Origin: Deltaproteobacteria bacterium
GTDB taxonomy: Bacteria > Myxococcota_A > Polyangia > DRWM01 > JAAZOP01
Direction of reading: 5' to 3'
DNA length: 36,348 nt
Assembly: GCA_016930215.1 (NCBI GenBank)
Contig: JAFGHH010000072.1
Span: 1 to 36,348, forward strand
The notes beneath the pieces are model-generated. The model was not told where the DNA came from, ran no database searches, and saw only the letters and a list, made by a program, of their open reading frames with translations. Shown piece after piece: positions 1-10,267 of the stretch (within the stretch, counting starts at the first letter, position 1; every line of letters starts with the position of its first letter). A program made the translations under genes and the position numbers.

Positions 1-3000
1 CTACGTCTGCGCGATCGCCCAGAACTCCGTCGGGATCGGGTTCGGCTCGGTCGTGACCTTCACGACGCCGACCGCGCCGACCGTCACCACGACGGCGGCG
101 ACGAGCGTCACGAACAGCACGGCGTACCTCAACGGCACGGCGAACCCGAACCGCGCCGCGGCCACCGGGTACTTCCGCTACGCCACGACCGACCCCGGGA
201 CCTGCAACGACACGTTCGGCTCGCGGGCGCCGGTGAGCGGCGGGACGGCGCTGGGCTCGGGCAGCTCGGCCGTCTCCTACTCGCGCTACGTCTCGGGCCT
301 CTCGAGCGGCACCACCTACTACTACTGCGCGATCGCCGTGAACTCCGAGGGGACCTCGTTCGGCGCCGTGCTGTCGTTCACGACGCTCGGCGCACCGACC
401 GTGACGACCACCGCGGCGACGTCCGTGTCGGCCACCGCGGCGACGCTGAACGGCTCCGCGAACCCCAACGGCAACGCGGCCTACGGCTACTTCCGCTACG
501 CGCCGACCGACCCGGGGACGTGCAGCGACAGCTTCGGCACCCGCGCGCCCAGCTCGTCCGGCTCCGACACCTATCTCGGCGCCGGCACCACGGCCGTCGG
601 CTACGCGCGCACGCTCTCCGGGTTGACGCCGGGGACGACGTACTACTACTGCGCGATCGCCCGCAACTCGTACGGGACGTCGTTCGGGCTCGTCCTGTCG
701 TTCACGACGCCGACGGCGGCGCCGACGGTGACGACGAACACGCCGTCGCCGGTGGCCGGGACGACGGCGACGCTCAACGGGACGGCCAACCCCGGCGGTG
801 CCGCGACCACGGGCTGGTTCCGCTACTCGACCGTCAGCCCCGGGACCTGCAACGACAGCTTCGGCACGCGCGCGCCCGCCGCCGGCGGCAGCGCGCTCGG
901 CTCGGGCACGACGGCCGTGGCCTTCTCGCAGGCGATCACCGGCCTCTCGCCGGCGACGACCTACTACGCCTGCGCGATCGCCCAGAACTCCGCCGGCACG
1001 TCCTTCGGGGCCGTGCTGACCTTCACCACGCCGACCGCGCCGACCGTCACGACGACGGCGGCGACGAGCGTCACGAACACCGCGGCGTACCTGAACGGCA
1101 CGGCGAACCCGAACCGCGCCGCGACCACCGGGTACTTCCGCTACGGCACGACGAACCCCGGGACGTGCAACGACAGCTTCGGCTCCCGCGCGCCGGTCAC
1201 CGGCGGGACGGCGCTCGGCTCGGGCAGCTCCGCCGTCGCCTACTCGCAGTACGTCTCGAGCCTGTCGCCGGGCACCACCTACTACTACTGCGCGATCGCC
1301 GCGAACGGCGAGGGGACCTCGTTCGGCGCGGTGCTGTCGTTCACGACGCTCGCGGCGCCGACGGTGACGACCGGCGCGGCGACGTCCGTGTCGGCGACCG
1401 CGGCCACGCTCAACGGCGCGGCGAACCCGAACGGCAACGCGGCCTACGCCTACTTCCGCTACGCGACGACCGACCCGGGCGCGTGCAACGACAGCTTCGG
1501 CACCCGCGCGCCCAGCTCGTCCGGCTCCGACACCTATCTCGGTGCCGGCACCACGGACGTGGCCTTCTCGCGCTCGATCACGGGCCTCACGCCGGGGACG
1601 ACGTACTACTACTGCGCGATCGGCCGGAATGCGTACGGCACGTCGTTCGGCGCGGTGCTGTCGTTCACGGCGCTGGCGGCGGCGCCGACGGTGACGACCT
1701 CGGCGGCCACCGGCGTGACCACCACCACCGCGACGCTCAACGGCACCGCCAACCCGAACGGCGCCTCGACGACGGGCTGGTTCCGCATCGACACGGTCAG
1801 CCCGGGGACGTGCAACGACACGTTCGGCACGCGCCTGCCGTCCAGCGGGGGCTCCGCCCTCGGCTCCGGCAACAGCGCCGTGGCCTTCTCGCAGAGCGTC
1901 CCCGGCGTCACCCCCGGCACGACCTACTACTTCTGCGCCGTCGCCTCCAACTCGGTCGGCGTCGCCTTCGGCACCGTCCGCACGTTCACCACCCCCGCCG
2001 CGCCGACCGTGAATACGCTGGCGGCGACCCCCGTGACCTCGGTCTCCGCGACCCTCAACGCCTCGGTCAACCCCAACGGCTACGCCACCACCGGCTGGTT
2101 CCGCTTCGGGACCACCAGCCCCGGCACCTGCAACGACACGTTCGGGACGCGCGTGCCCGTCACCGGCGGCACGGGCCTGGGCTCCGGCGCCGCCTTCGTG
2201 TCGCTGTCCCAGCCGGTCTCCGGCCTGGCCCCCGCGACGACCTACTACTTCTGCGCCCTCGCCTCGAGCTCGATCGGCACGACGCTGGGCGAGGTCCTCT
2301 CGTTCACGACCCCCAATACCCAGCCCTCGGTGACCACGCTGGCCGCGTCGGGCATCGCGCCCACCGCCGCCACGCTCAACGGGTCCGCCAACCCCAACGG
2401 CGACCCCTCGACCGGCTGGTTCCGCTGGTCCGCCGTCAACCCCGGGACCTGCAACGACAGCTTCGGCACCCGCGCACCCGCCTCCGGCGGCACCGCGCTC
2501 GGGTCGGGCAATACCCCGGTGCCGTTCTCCACGCCGCTCTCCGGGCTGACCACCGGCGTCACCTACTACTTCTGCGCCCTCGCCTCGAACGGCATCGGCG
2601 TCTCCCTCGGCGCGCTCCTCACCTTCACCACCTCGGACGTGCCCACGGTCACGAGCCTGCCGGCCACCGGCGTTTCCGGCACCGCGGCGACCCTCAACGG
2701 CTCGGCCAACCCGAACCTGCTGGCGACCACCGGCTGGTTCCGCTACGCCACCACCAACCCGGGCTCGTGCAACGACACCTTCGGCGTCCGCACGCCGGCC
2801 ACCGGCGGCAGCTCGCTCGGCGCCGGCTCGAGCGCCGTGTCCTACTCGCAACCCCTGGCGGGCCTCGTTCCCGGCACGACCTACTACTACTGCGCCGTCG
2901 CCTCGAGCGCCGTGGGCCTGGGCTTCGGCTCCGTGCTCACGTTCACCACCGCCGACGCGCCGACGGTCGCGACGGAGGCGGCGAGCGGCGTGTCGGGCAC

Positions 3001-6000
3001 CGTCGCCACGCTCCACGGCACGGCCGACCCGAACCTGGCCGCCACGACCGGCTGGTTCCGCTACGCCGCCACCGACCCGGGCGCCTGCAACGACACGTTC
3101 GGCGTCCGGACCCCGGCCACCGGCGGCTCGGCCCTCGGCGCCGGCGACAGCCCCGTCCCGTTCTCGGCCGCGCTCTCCGGGCTCGCCTCCGGCGCGACCT
3201 ACTACTACTGCGCCATCGCCCAGAACGCGCAGGGCACGTCCCTCGGCGCGGTGCTGTCGTTCACCACGTCGGGCGCCCCGGCGGTCACGACCGGGCCGGC
3301 CACGGCGATCTCCGCCACCACCGCCACCCTCGCCGGGTCGGCGAACCCCAACCTGACCGACAGCACCGGGTGGTTCCGCTACGCCACCACCAGCCCCGGC
3401 ACCTGCAACGACGCGTTCGGCGTCCGCGTGCCGACCACCGGCGGTACGCCGCTCGGCGCCGGCGACGCCCCGGTGCCGTTCTCCGCGTCGCTCGCCGGCC
3501 TGACGCCGGGCACCACCTACTACTTCTGCGCCGTCGCCCAGAACTCGCTCGGAACCCGCTTCGGCGCCGTGCTCTCGTTCACGACCCTCGCGCCGCCCGC
3601 CGTCACGACGGCCGCGGCCACCGACCTCTCCGGCACCGGCGCCACCCTCCACGGCTCGGCGAACCCGAACCTGGTCGACACCACCGCCTGGTTCCGCTTC
3701 AGCACCGTGAGCCCCGGGGTCTGCAACGATACCTTCGGCACGCGCATCGGCGGCGCCGCCCTGGGCGCCGGCTCGAGCGCCGTGCCGTTTGCCGAGCCGC
3801 TGTCGGGCCTCGTCCCCGGGACCACCTACCACTTCTGCGCGATCGCCTCGAGCGCCGTCGGCACCAGCTTCGGCGCGCTGCTTTCCTTCACCACCCCCGC
3901 CGTTCCGACGGTGACCACCGGGGCGGCGACCGGCGTCTCCAGTACCGCGGCGACGCTCAACGGCACCGCCAACCCGCACGGCGCCGCCGCCACCGGCTGG
4001 TTCCGCTACGCCGCCGCCGACCCGGGCGCGTGCAACGACAGCTTCGGCACCCGCGTCGGCGGCGATTCGCTCGGCGCCGGCTCCAGCGCCGTGGCGTTCT
4101 CGCACATGCTCAGCGGGCTCGCCCCCGGCACCACCTACTACTACTGCGCCATCGCCCAGAACACGCTCGGCACCGGCTTCGGCACCGTCCTCTCGTTCAC
4201 CATGCCGGCGCCGCCCGAGGTCACCACGCTCGCCGCGACCGGACTCTCGAGCGCCGGCGCCACGCTCGAGGCGTCCGTCGACCCGAACGCCTCGGACACC
4301 ATCGGGTGGTTCCGCTACGCCGCCACCAGCCCCGGCACCTGCAACGACAGCTTCGGCACCCGCGCCCCGGCCGCCGGCGGCACCGCCCTCGGCGCCGGCT
4401 CGAGCCCCGTCGCCCTCTCCGAGCCGCTCGCCGGCCTGACGCCGGGCACCACGTACTACTTCTGCGCCATCGCCTCCAACGCCGTCGGCACCAGCGTCGG
4501 CTCGGTCGTCTCGTTCACCACGCCGACCACCCCCTCGGTCACCACCGAGCCGGCGACGGACGTCACCAGCGGCGGGGCGACCCTGCACGGCACGGCGAAC
4601 CCGAACGGGTCGGACGCCACCGGCTGGTTCCGCTTCGCGACCACCGACCCGGGCGCCTGCGACGACAGCTTCGGCACCCGCGCGCCCCTGACCGGCGGCA
4701 CCGCGCTCGGCGCCGGCACCGCCACGGTCGAGTTCACCTTCGCGCTCGGCGCCCTCACGCCCGCCACCACCTACTACTACTGCGCCATCGTCTCGAACTC
4801 GATCGGCGCCGAGTACGGCGCGGTGCTCTCGTTCACCACGACCGGACCGCCCACGGTCGTCACCGAGGCGGCGACCGAGGTGGGCGTCGCCGGGGCGACC
4901 CTGCACGCGTCCGCCGACCCCAACGGCGTCGAGACCGCCGGCTGGTTCCGCTACGCGACCACCGACCCGGTCGTCTGCGACGACGCCTTCGGGACCCGCG
5001 TCCCGGCCGCGGACGGCTCCGCGCTCGGCGCCGGCACCGACCCCGTCCCGTACGCCGAGACCCTCGCGGGCCTCGAGGCCGGCACGACCTACTACTACTG
5101 CGCGCTCGCCGCCAACGCCCAGGGCACCGGCCTCGGGTCGGTGCTGTCGTTCACCACCCCGGGCGAGCCGACGGCGCCGGCCGTGACCACCGAGCCCGCG
5201 ACCGACGTCACCGGCACCACCGCCACCCTCAACGGCTCGGCCGCACCGAACGGCGCCGAGGCGACCGGCTGGTTCCGCTACAGCGCGACCGACCCGGTCG
5301 CCTGCGACGACACCTTCGGCACCCGCGCCCCCGCGACCGACGGCACCGCGCTCGGCGCGGACTACGGCGTCGTCGCCTTCGGCGAGACGCTCGAGGGCCT
5401 GGCGCCCGCGACGACCTACTACTACTGCGCGCTCGCCTCCAACGCGGTGGGCACCAGCTTCGGCGAGCTGCTGACCCTCACCACCGGCGTCGCACCGCCC
5501 GTCGTCTCGACCACCGCGCCCACCGACGTCGAGGACGACTCGGCCGTGCTCAACGGCTCCGCCGTCCCCAACGGCGACGCCACGATCGGCTGGTTCCGCT
5601 ACGACACCACCGACCCGGAGACCTGTGACGACGCGTTCGGCACCCGCGTCCCCGCCGCCGGCGGCACCGCGGTCGGCGACGGCACCGAGCCGGTCGCCTT
5701 CTCCGAGCTGGTCTGGGACCTCGCGACCGGCACCGTCTACTACTACTGCGCCGTCGCGGAGAACTCCGAGGGCCTCGCGTTCGGCGAGGTCGTCTCCTTC
5801 GCCCCCGGCGCGGCTCCGCCCACGGTGACCACCGAGCCGGCGACCGGCGTCGAAGGGTCCGGCGCAACGCTGCACGGCACGGCCAACCCGAACGGCACCG
5901 AGACCACCGGCTGGTTCCGCTACGGCGACCACGAGCCCGCCGCCTGCGACGACGCGTTCGGCACGCGCGCCCCGGCGACCGGCGGCGCCGCGCTCGGCGC

Positions 6001-6580
6001 CGGGACCGAGGCGTCGCCGTTCGAGGAGACGCTGAACGGGCTCGAGCCGAACCTGACCTACTTCTACTGCGCCGCCGCAAGCAACCTCGGCGGCGCGACC
6101 TTCGGCGAGCTCCGCTCGTTCACCACGCCTCCGCTGCCGCCGACCGTGCGGACCATCGCGCCGGAGGTCGCCGCGGACGGCACCGTCACCCTCCACGGCG
6201 TGGCCGACCCGCGGGGCTCCGAGTCCACCGCGTGGTTCCGCACCGACTCGGCGGAGCCCGCCGCCTGCGACGACTCCTTCGGCGTACGCTGGCCCGCGGA
6301 GGGCGGCTCGGCCCTCGGCGCCGGCAGGGCGGAGGTCGCCTTCTCCGAGCTCGCGGCCGACCTCGCGCCGGGCGACTACTGGGTCTGCGCGCTCGGCTCC
6401 AACGAGGCCGGCACCGCCTACGGCGAGCTGCTGGCCTTCACGGTGCCCGAGCCCGAGGTCCCGCCGCCCTCCGACGGCTGCGGCTGCCGCGTCCCCTCCC
6501 GCTCCCGCGGCCTCGCCGCCCTGCTCCTGCTCGCCCTGCCCGCGCTGGTCCTCGCCCTCCGCCGCCGTCGCCGCCGCTGA
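1..6580 (+). CDS. Giant exported fibronectin-III-like repeat protein with MYXO-CTERM-type tail (5' partial)
   Basis: The frame is already open at the left edge (first full codon at base 2), so the true start and any signal peptide lie outside the window. About 20 full repeats of roughly 105 residues follow one partial repeat. Each begins near APTVTT, contains ATLNGTANPNG, (G)WFRYATT, a CND.FGTR block, then a TTYYYCAIA strand and a closing FG.VLSFTT strand. This is a fibronectin-III-like beta-sandwich pattern. Two cysteines per repeat (in CND and YYYC) are nearly invariant and may form a disulfide, which would fit an extracellular location. The C-terminus is GCGC, a short basic linker, about 20 Leu/Ala-rich residues and six arginines, the layout of MYXO-CTERM sorting signals. 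Likely role: surface adhesion or structural stalk; this is inference. Codon choice drifts from G-ending (acg, gcg) in the first six repeats to C-ending (acc, gcc) later. Confidence 0.9.
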   Translation, partial: YVCAIAQNSVGIGFGSVVTFTTPTAPTVTTTAATSVTNSTAYLNGTANPNRAAATGYFRYATTDPGTCNDTFGSRAPVSGGTALGSGSSAVSYSRYVSGLSSGTTYYYCAIAVNSEGTSFGAVLSFTTLGAPTVTTTAATSVSATAATLNGSANPNGNAAYGYFRYAPTDPGTCSDSFGTRAPSSSGSDTYLGAGTTAVGYARTLSGLTPGTTYYYCAIARNSYGTSFGLVLSFTTPTAAPTVTTNTPSPVAGTTATLNGTANPGGAATTGWFRYSTVSPGTCNDSFGTRAPAAGGSALGSGTTAVAFSQAITGLSPATTYYACAIAQNSAGTSFGAVLTFTTPTAPTVTTTAATSVTNTAAYLNGTANPNRAATTGYFRYGTTNPGTCNDSFGSRAPVTGGTALGSGSSAVAYSQYVSSLSPGTTYYYCAIAANGEGTSFGAVLSFTTLAAPTVTTGAATSVSATAATLNGAANPNGNAAYAYFRYATTDPGACNDSFGTRAPSSSGSDTYLGAGTTDVAFSRSITGLTPGTTYYYCAIGRNAYGTSFGAVLSFTALAAAPTVTTSAATGVTTTTATLNGTANPNGASTTGWFRIDTVSPGTCNDTFGTRLPSSGGSALGSGNSAVAFSQSVPGVTPGTTYYFCAVASNSVGVAFGTVRTFTTPAAPTVNTLAATPVTSVSATLNASVNPNGYATTGWFRFGTTSPGTCNDTFGTRVPVTGGTGLGSGAAFVSLSQPVSGLAPATTYYFCALASSSIGTTLGEVLSFTTPNTQPSVTTLAASGIAPTAATLNGSANPNGDPSTGWFRWSAVNPGTCNDSFGTRAPASGGTALGSGNTPVPFSTPLSGLTTGVTYYFCALASNGIGVSLGALLTFTTSDVPTVTSLPATGVSGTAATLNGSANPNLLATTGWFRYATTNPGSCNDTFGVRTPATGGSSLGAGSSAVSYSQPLAGLVPGTTYYYCAVASSAVGLGFGSVLTFTTADAPTVATEAASGVSGTVATLHGTADPNLAATTGWFRYAATDPGACNDTFGVRTPATGGSALGAGDSPVPFSAALSGLASGATYYYCAIAQNAQGTSLGAVLSFTTSGAPAVTTGPATAISATTATLAGSANPNLTDSTGWFRYATTSPGTCNDAFGVRVPTTGGTPLGAGDAPVPFSASLAGLTPGTTYYFCAVAQNSLGTRFGAVLSFTTLAPPAVTTAAATDLSGTGATLHGSANPNLVDTTAWFRFSTVSPGVCNDTFGTRIGGAALGAGSSAVPFAEPLSGLVPGTTYHFCAIASSAVGTSFGALLSFTTPAVPTVTTGAATGVSSTAATLNGTANPHGAAATGWFRYAAADPGACNDSFGTRVGGDSLGAGSSAVAFSHMLSGLAPGTTYYYCAIAQNTLGTGFGTVLSFTMPAPPEVTTLAATGLSSAGATLEASVDPNASDTIGWFRYAATSPGTCNDSFGTRAPAAGGTALGAGSSPVALSEPLAGLTPGTTYYFCAIASNAVGTSVGSVVSFTTPTTPSVTTEPATDVTSGGATLHGTANPNGSDATGWFRFATTDPGACDDSFGTRAPLTGGTALGAGTATVEFTFALGALTPATTYYYCAIVSNSIGAEYGAVLSFTTTGPPTVVTEAATEVGVAGATLHASADPNGVETAGWFRYATTDPVVCDDAFGTRVPAADGSALGAGTDPVPYAETLAGLEAGTTYYYCALAANAQGTGLGSVLSFTTPGEPTAPAVTTEPATDVTGTTATLNGSAAPNGAEATGWFRYSATDPVACDDTFGTRAPATDGTALGADYGVVAFGETLEGLAPATTYYYCALASNAVGTSFGELLTLTTGVAPPVVSTTAPTDVEDDSAVLNGSAVPNGDATIGWFRYDTTDPETCDDAFGTRVPAAGGTAVGDGTEPVAFSELVWDLATGTVYYYCAVAENSEGLAFGEVVSFAPGAAPPTVTTEPATGVEGSGATLHGTANPNGTETTGWFRYGDHEPAACDDAFGTRAPATGGAALGAGTEASPFEETLNGLEPNLTYFYCAAASNLGGATFGELRSFTTPPLPPTVRTIAPEVAADGTVTLHGVADPRGSESTAWFRTDSAEPAACDDSFGVRWPAEGGSALGAGRAEVAFSELAADLAPGDYWVCALGSNEAGTAYGELLAFTVPEPEVPPPSDGCGCRVPSRSRGLAALLLLALPALVLALRRRRRR
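74..1999 (+). repeat. Higher-order tandem duplication, 2 x 963 bp, inside the repeat protein
   Basis: Two consecutive blocks, 74-1036 and 1037-1999, each hold three fibronectin-like repeats (321 residues). Repeats 1, 2 and 3 match repeats 4, 5 and 6 better than their direct neighbours: 1 and 4 share TAYLNG/AAYLNG and FGSRAP; 2 and 5 share the insertion SSSGSDTYLGAG. Both blocks are exactly 963 bp measured between equivalent APTV codons, so the duplication kept the frame. Confidence 0.8.
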
Positions 6581-6666
6581 GGCCGTGCCCGGCCGGGCGG
6601 CACCCCGCCGTCCGCAACCCGACCCGGCAGGACGGGCCGGGAGTCCGGTGACGCTTCGTCGGGAAC

Positions 6667-7047
6667 TCAGTCGCGGTCGGGCAACGACGCGTTGCCGTCT
6701 TCGTCCGACAGCATCGCCTTCGCCACGGTCACGAGGCCCTGCAGTCTGGTCAGCTCCTTGTCGGCCTCCGCGTCGATCCGCGGACTCCCCATGCCGGACC
6801 CGCTCGGGTTGTTCGTCCAGGCGAGCGTACGCTGGACCGATCGGCAGACGTCGTCCAGCGCCGAGCGCAGGGGCTCCGCGTGCAACGTCTTGTGGTGGGT
6901 CGCCAGGGTCTCCTGCAACGCCGTCAGGCTCGGGACGCCGTCGTGCGGCAGCGGCCGGCGGCCGGCGTGGAACAGGGACACCTCCTCCGCGGCCGTCGCC
7001 GCGATCCGGTCCAGGCAGTCCGTCACGTGCATCGGTTGAGTTGACAT
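6667..7047 (-). CDS. Small hypothetical protein, predicted helical
   Basis: A 126-residue protein, convergent with the giant repeat gene and 86 bp from its end. The start MSTQPMHV is preferred over a frame extension to 7302, because the extension is Arg-rich low-complexity sequence, and because GAGG lies a few bases before this ATG. The sequence is mostly predicted helix, with a His/Leu stretch (LATHHKTLHAEPL) and an acidic end (SDEDGNASLPDRD). No cysteine pair, membrane segment or known motif was recognised. The function is unknown. The only support for coding is its length, the plausible start and the normal amino-acid composition. Confidence 0.5.
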   Translation of the reverse strand: MSTQPMHVTDCLDRIAATAAEEVSLFHAGRRPLPHDGVPSLTALQETLATHHKTLHAEPLRSALDDVCRSVQRTLAWTNNPSGSGMGSPRIDAEADKELTRLQGLVTVAKAMLSDEDGNASLPDRD

Positions 7048-7173
7048 GGCGACCTCAGTATGGACCCGAAGCGCGACGATAGCGACCTGCATCTTCGGTC
7101 GCCGGCCGCCCCGCTGCCGGGGGCCCCGAAAATCACGCCGGTCGAGCCTCCCCGCGATTCCTCGCCGGACGGG

Positions 7174-7202
7174 TTGTCTCGACGGCCCCCGCGTGCTATA
7201 CA
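7174..7202 (+). promoter_or_regulatory. Candidate promoter of the RRM gene
   Basis: TTGTCT (7174-7179), a 17-bp spacer and TATACA (7197-7202). Each hexamer matches the sigma-70 consensus at four of six positions. It would give a 5' leader of roughly 145 nt before the RRM start codon, long enough for structure-based control as is common for cold-inducible RNA-binding proteins. Transcription start not demonstrated. Confidence 0.4.
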
Positions 7203-7354
7203 AGCTCCGTTTTCGTTTCGTTCGTCGTCGGTGGTCGGTGACTCGCCGCTCTCGAACGGTAGCAGGCGAGAACACGTGACCGTCGTTCCGGCAGCCGTTC
7301 ACGTCTCATCCGTGCTGGAAGACGTCGGATGCGTCCGACATGGAGAACCGACCG

Positions 7355-7642
7355 ATGAAGCTGTATGTTGGCAACCTTCCGTTCGAGATTCGTGACGAGG
7401 ACCTGCGCACGGCCGTGGCGCCCTACGGTACGCCCACCTCGGCCACCGTCATCATGGACCGCGACACGGGTCGCTCGAAGGGGTTCGGGTTCGTGGAGTT
7501 CGCCGGCGCCGACGAGGGGCGGAAGGCGATCGAGGGGCTGAATGGCAAGGAGTTGCAGGGTCGCGCGCTCACCGTTGCCGAAGCGCGTCCGCGCGAGGAT
7601 CGCGGTGGCGGCGGCGGCGGCGGTCGGCGGGACCGCTACTAG
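7355..7642 (+). CDS. RRM-domain RNA-binding protein with Gly-rich tail
   Basis: A 95-residue protein consisting of one RNA recognition motif. RNP2 (KLYVGNLPF) is at the N-terminus and RNP1 (KGFGFVEF) is near residue 48; their aromatic residues normally stack on single-stranded RNA. The domain ends with ALTVAEARPRE, followed by a Gly/Arg tail (seven consecutive Gly, then RRDRY), as in bacterial cold-inducible RRM proteins. The start at 7355 is chosen because GGAG lies 9 nt upstream; the in-frame ATG at 7340 would precede that ribosome binding site. Likely role: RNA chaperone or post-transcriptional regulator in the cytoplasm. A CarD-family gene follows on the same strand about 140 bp downstream. 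Confidence 0.93.
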   Translation: MKLYVGNLPFEIRDEDLRTAVAPYGTPTSATVIMDRDTGRSKGFGFVEFAGADEGRKAIEGLNGKELQGRALTVAEARPREDRGGGGGGGRRDRY

Positions 7643-7781
7643 GTCCGTCCGGGCTTCGACAGGCTCCGGGTGCTCCGGCGGCGCGCCCGTCCGCGGCGCG
7701 CCGTGTCGACGCCGAGGGCGGGCCCCGGACGGCCGCCCGGGTGGTCGTACGCCGCCGGCCGGGGCCGTCGGCGCCGCAGCG

Positions 7782-8297
7782 GTGCCGCAGTCGCCGTCGC
7801 CGGTGTTCGGGGTCGGCGACCCGGTCGTCTGCCCCGCGCACGGTCTGGGAAAGGTCGTGGCCGTCGAGCGGCGCGAGGTCGATGGTCTCGCGCGGGACGT
7901 CTACGTGATCCTGATCGCGGTGCAGGACACGAGCATCCGCCTGGTCGTGCCGGTGCAGGCGGCCGGCGTGGCCGGGCTGCGGCGGCCGATGAACCGCAAG
8001 ACCGCGGCCGCCGTGCTCGCCGTCTTCCGGGAGCCGCGGTCGGCCGTCGAGGGGATGCCGGTCGCCCGGCAGCTCCGGCACTACCAGGAACTGCTCACCT
8101 CGGGCTCGCCCGCGGAAGTGGCGCGCGTGTTGCGCGATCTGCTCCGGCTGCGCTCGCGGAGGGAGCTGTCGTTCGGACGGCAAGGGCTCCTCGACTCCGC
8201 GCGCCGCATGCTGGTCCGCGAAGTCGCCCTGGTCCTCGGCGACACCGAGGCCAAGGTCGAGCGTCGTTTCGAGAAGGCGTCGTGCGCGGGCGCCTGA
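7782..8297 (+). CDS. CarD/CdnL-family RNA polymerase-binding regulator
   Basis: A protein of about 171 residues with the CarD/CdnL layout. The N-terminal Tudor-like RNA polymerase-interacting module reads FGVGDPVVCPAHGLGKVVAVE and continues through a strand with VYVILIAVQDTSIRLVVPV. A helical C-terminal domain follows (LRHYQELLTSGSPAEVARVLRDLLRLRSRRELSFGRQ, then SARRMLVREVALVL). Family members bind the RNA polymerase beta subunit and stabilise open complexes at promoters such as those of rRNA. The frame has no ATG in the right place: GTG at 7782 or GTG at 7803 are the plausible starts, and neither has a clear ribosome binding site. A start at 7542 would overlap the RRM gene by 100 bp and add low-complexity Arg/Pro sequence, so it is rejected. 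The family call is firm; the start is uncertain. Confidence 0.85.
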   Translation: MPQSPSPVFGVGDPVVCPAHGLGKVVAVERREVDGLARDVYVILIAVQDTSIRLVVPVQAAGVAGLRRPMNRKTAAAVLAVFREPRSAVEGMPVARQLRHYQELLTSGSPAEVARVLRDLLRLRSRRELSFGRQGLLDSARRMLVREVALVLGDTEAKVERRFEKASCAGA

Positions 8298-8354
8298 CCG
8301 TCCTCCCGCGGCGGACGAACCGGCCGGCCGGCGCCTCGACGAAGCGTCGCGCCC

Positions 8355-8383
8355 TTGCCCTGCGGGCCCGCGCAGCCTAGCTT
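8355..8383 (+). promoter_or_regulatory. Candidate promoter of the Uup-type gene (leaderless)
   Basis: TTGCCC (8355-8360), exactly 17 bp, then TAGCTT (8378-8383). The ATG follows 8 nt after the -10 box, so the transcript would begin at or next to the start codon. No Shine-Dalgarno sequence precedes this ATG, which agrees. The same layout recurs at 20289, 25983, 29044 and 31165. Confidence 0.5.
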
Positions 8384-8391
8384 CGGCGCCC

Positions 8392-10203
<1,812 letters not shown>

Positions 10204-10267
10204 TCCCCGCGACCGTTCGCCATCCCCGGCGCGGAGTGATACTTTGTGAGCGCCACGGAGGGATCCG

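Noticed and set aside
520-5628. A 1702-codon plus-strand open frame within the giant repeat gene
   Set aside because: It is the same repeat read out of frame: almost only Arg, His, Leu, Asp and Gly, no domain, kept open by the GC-rich periodic sequence.
6583-6606. GTGCC...GGCAC as an intrinsic terminator after the giant repeat gene
   Set aside because: The arms leave almost no loop (CCCGGCCGGG between them) and no T run follows; evidence is too thin.
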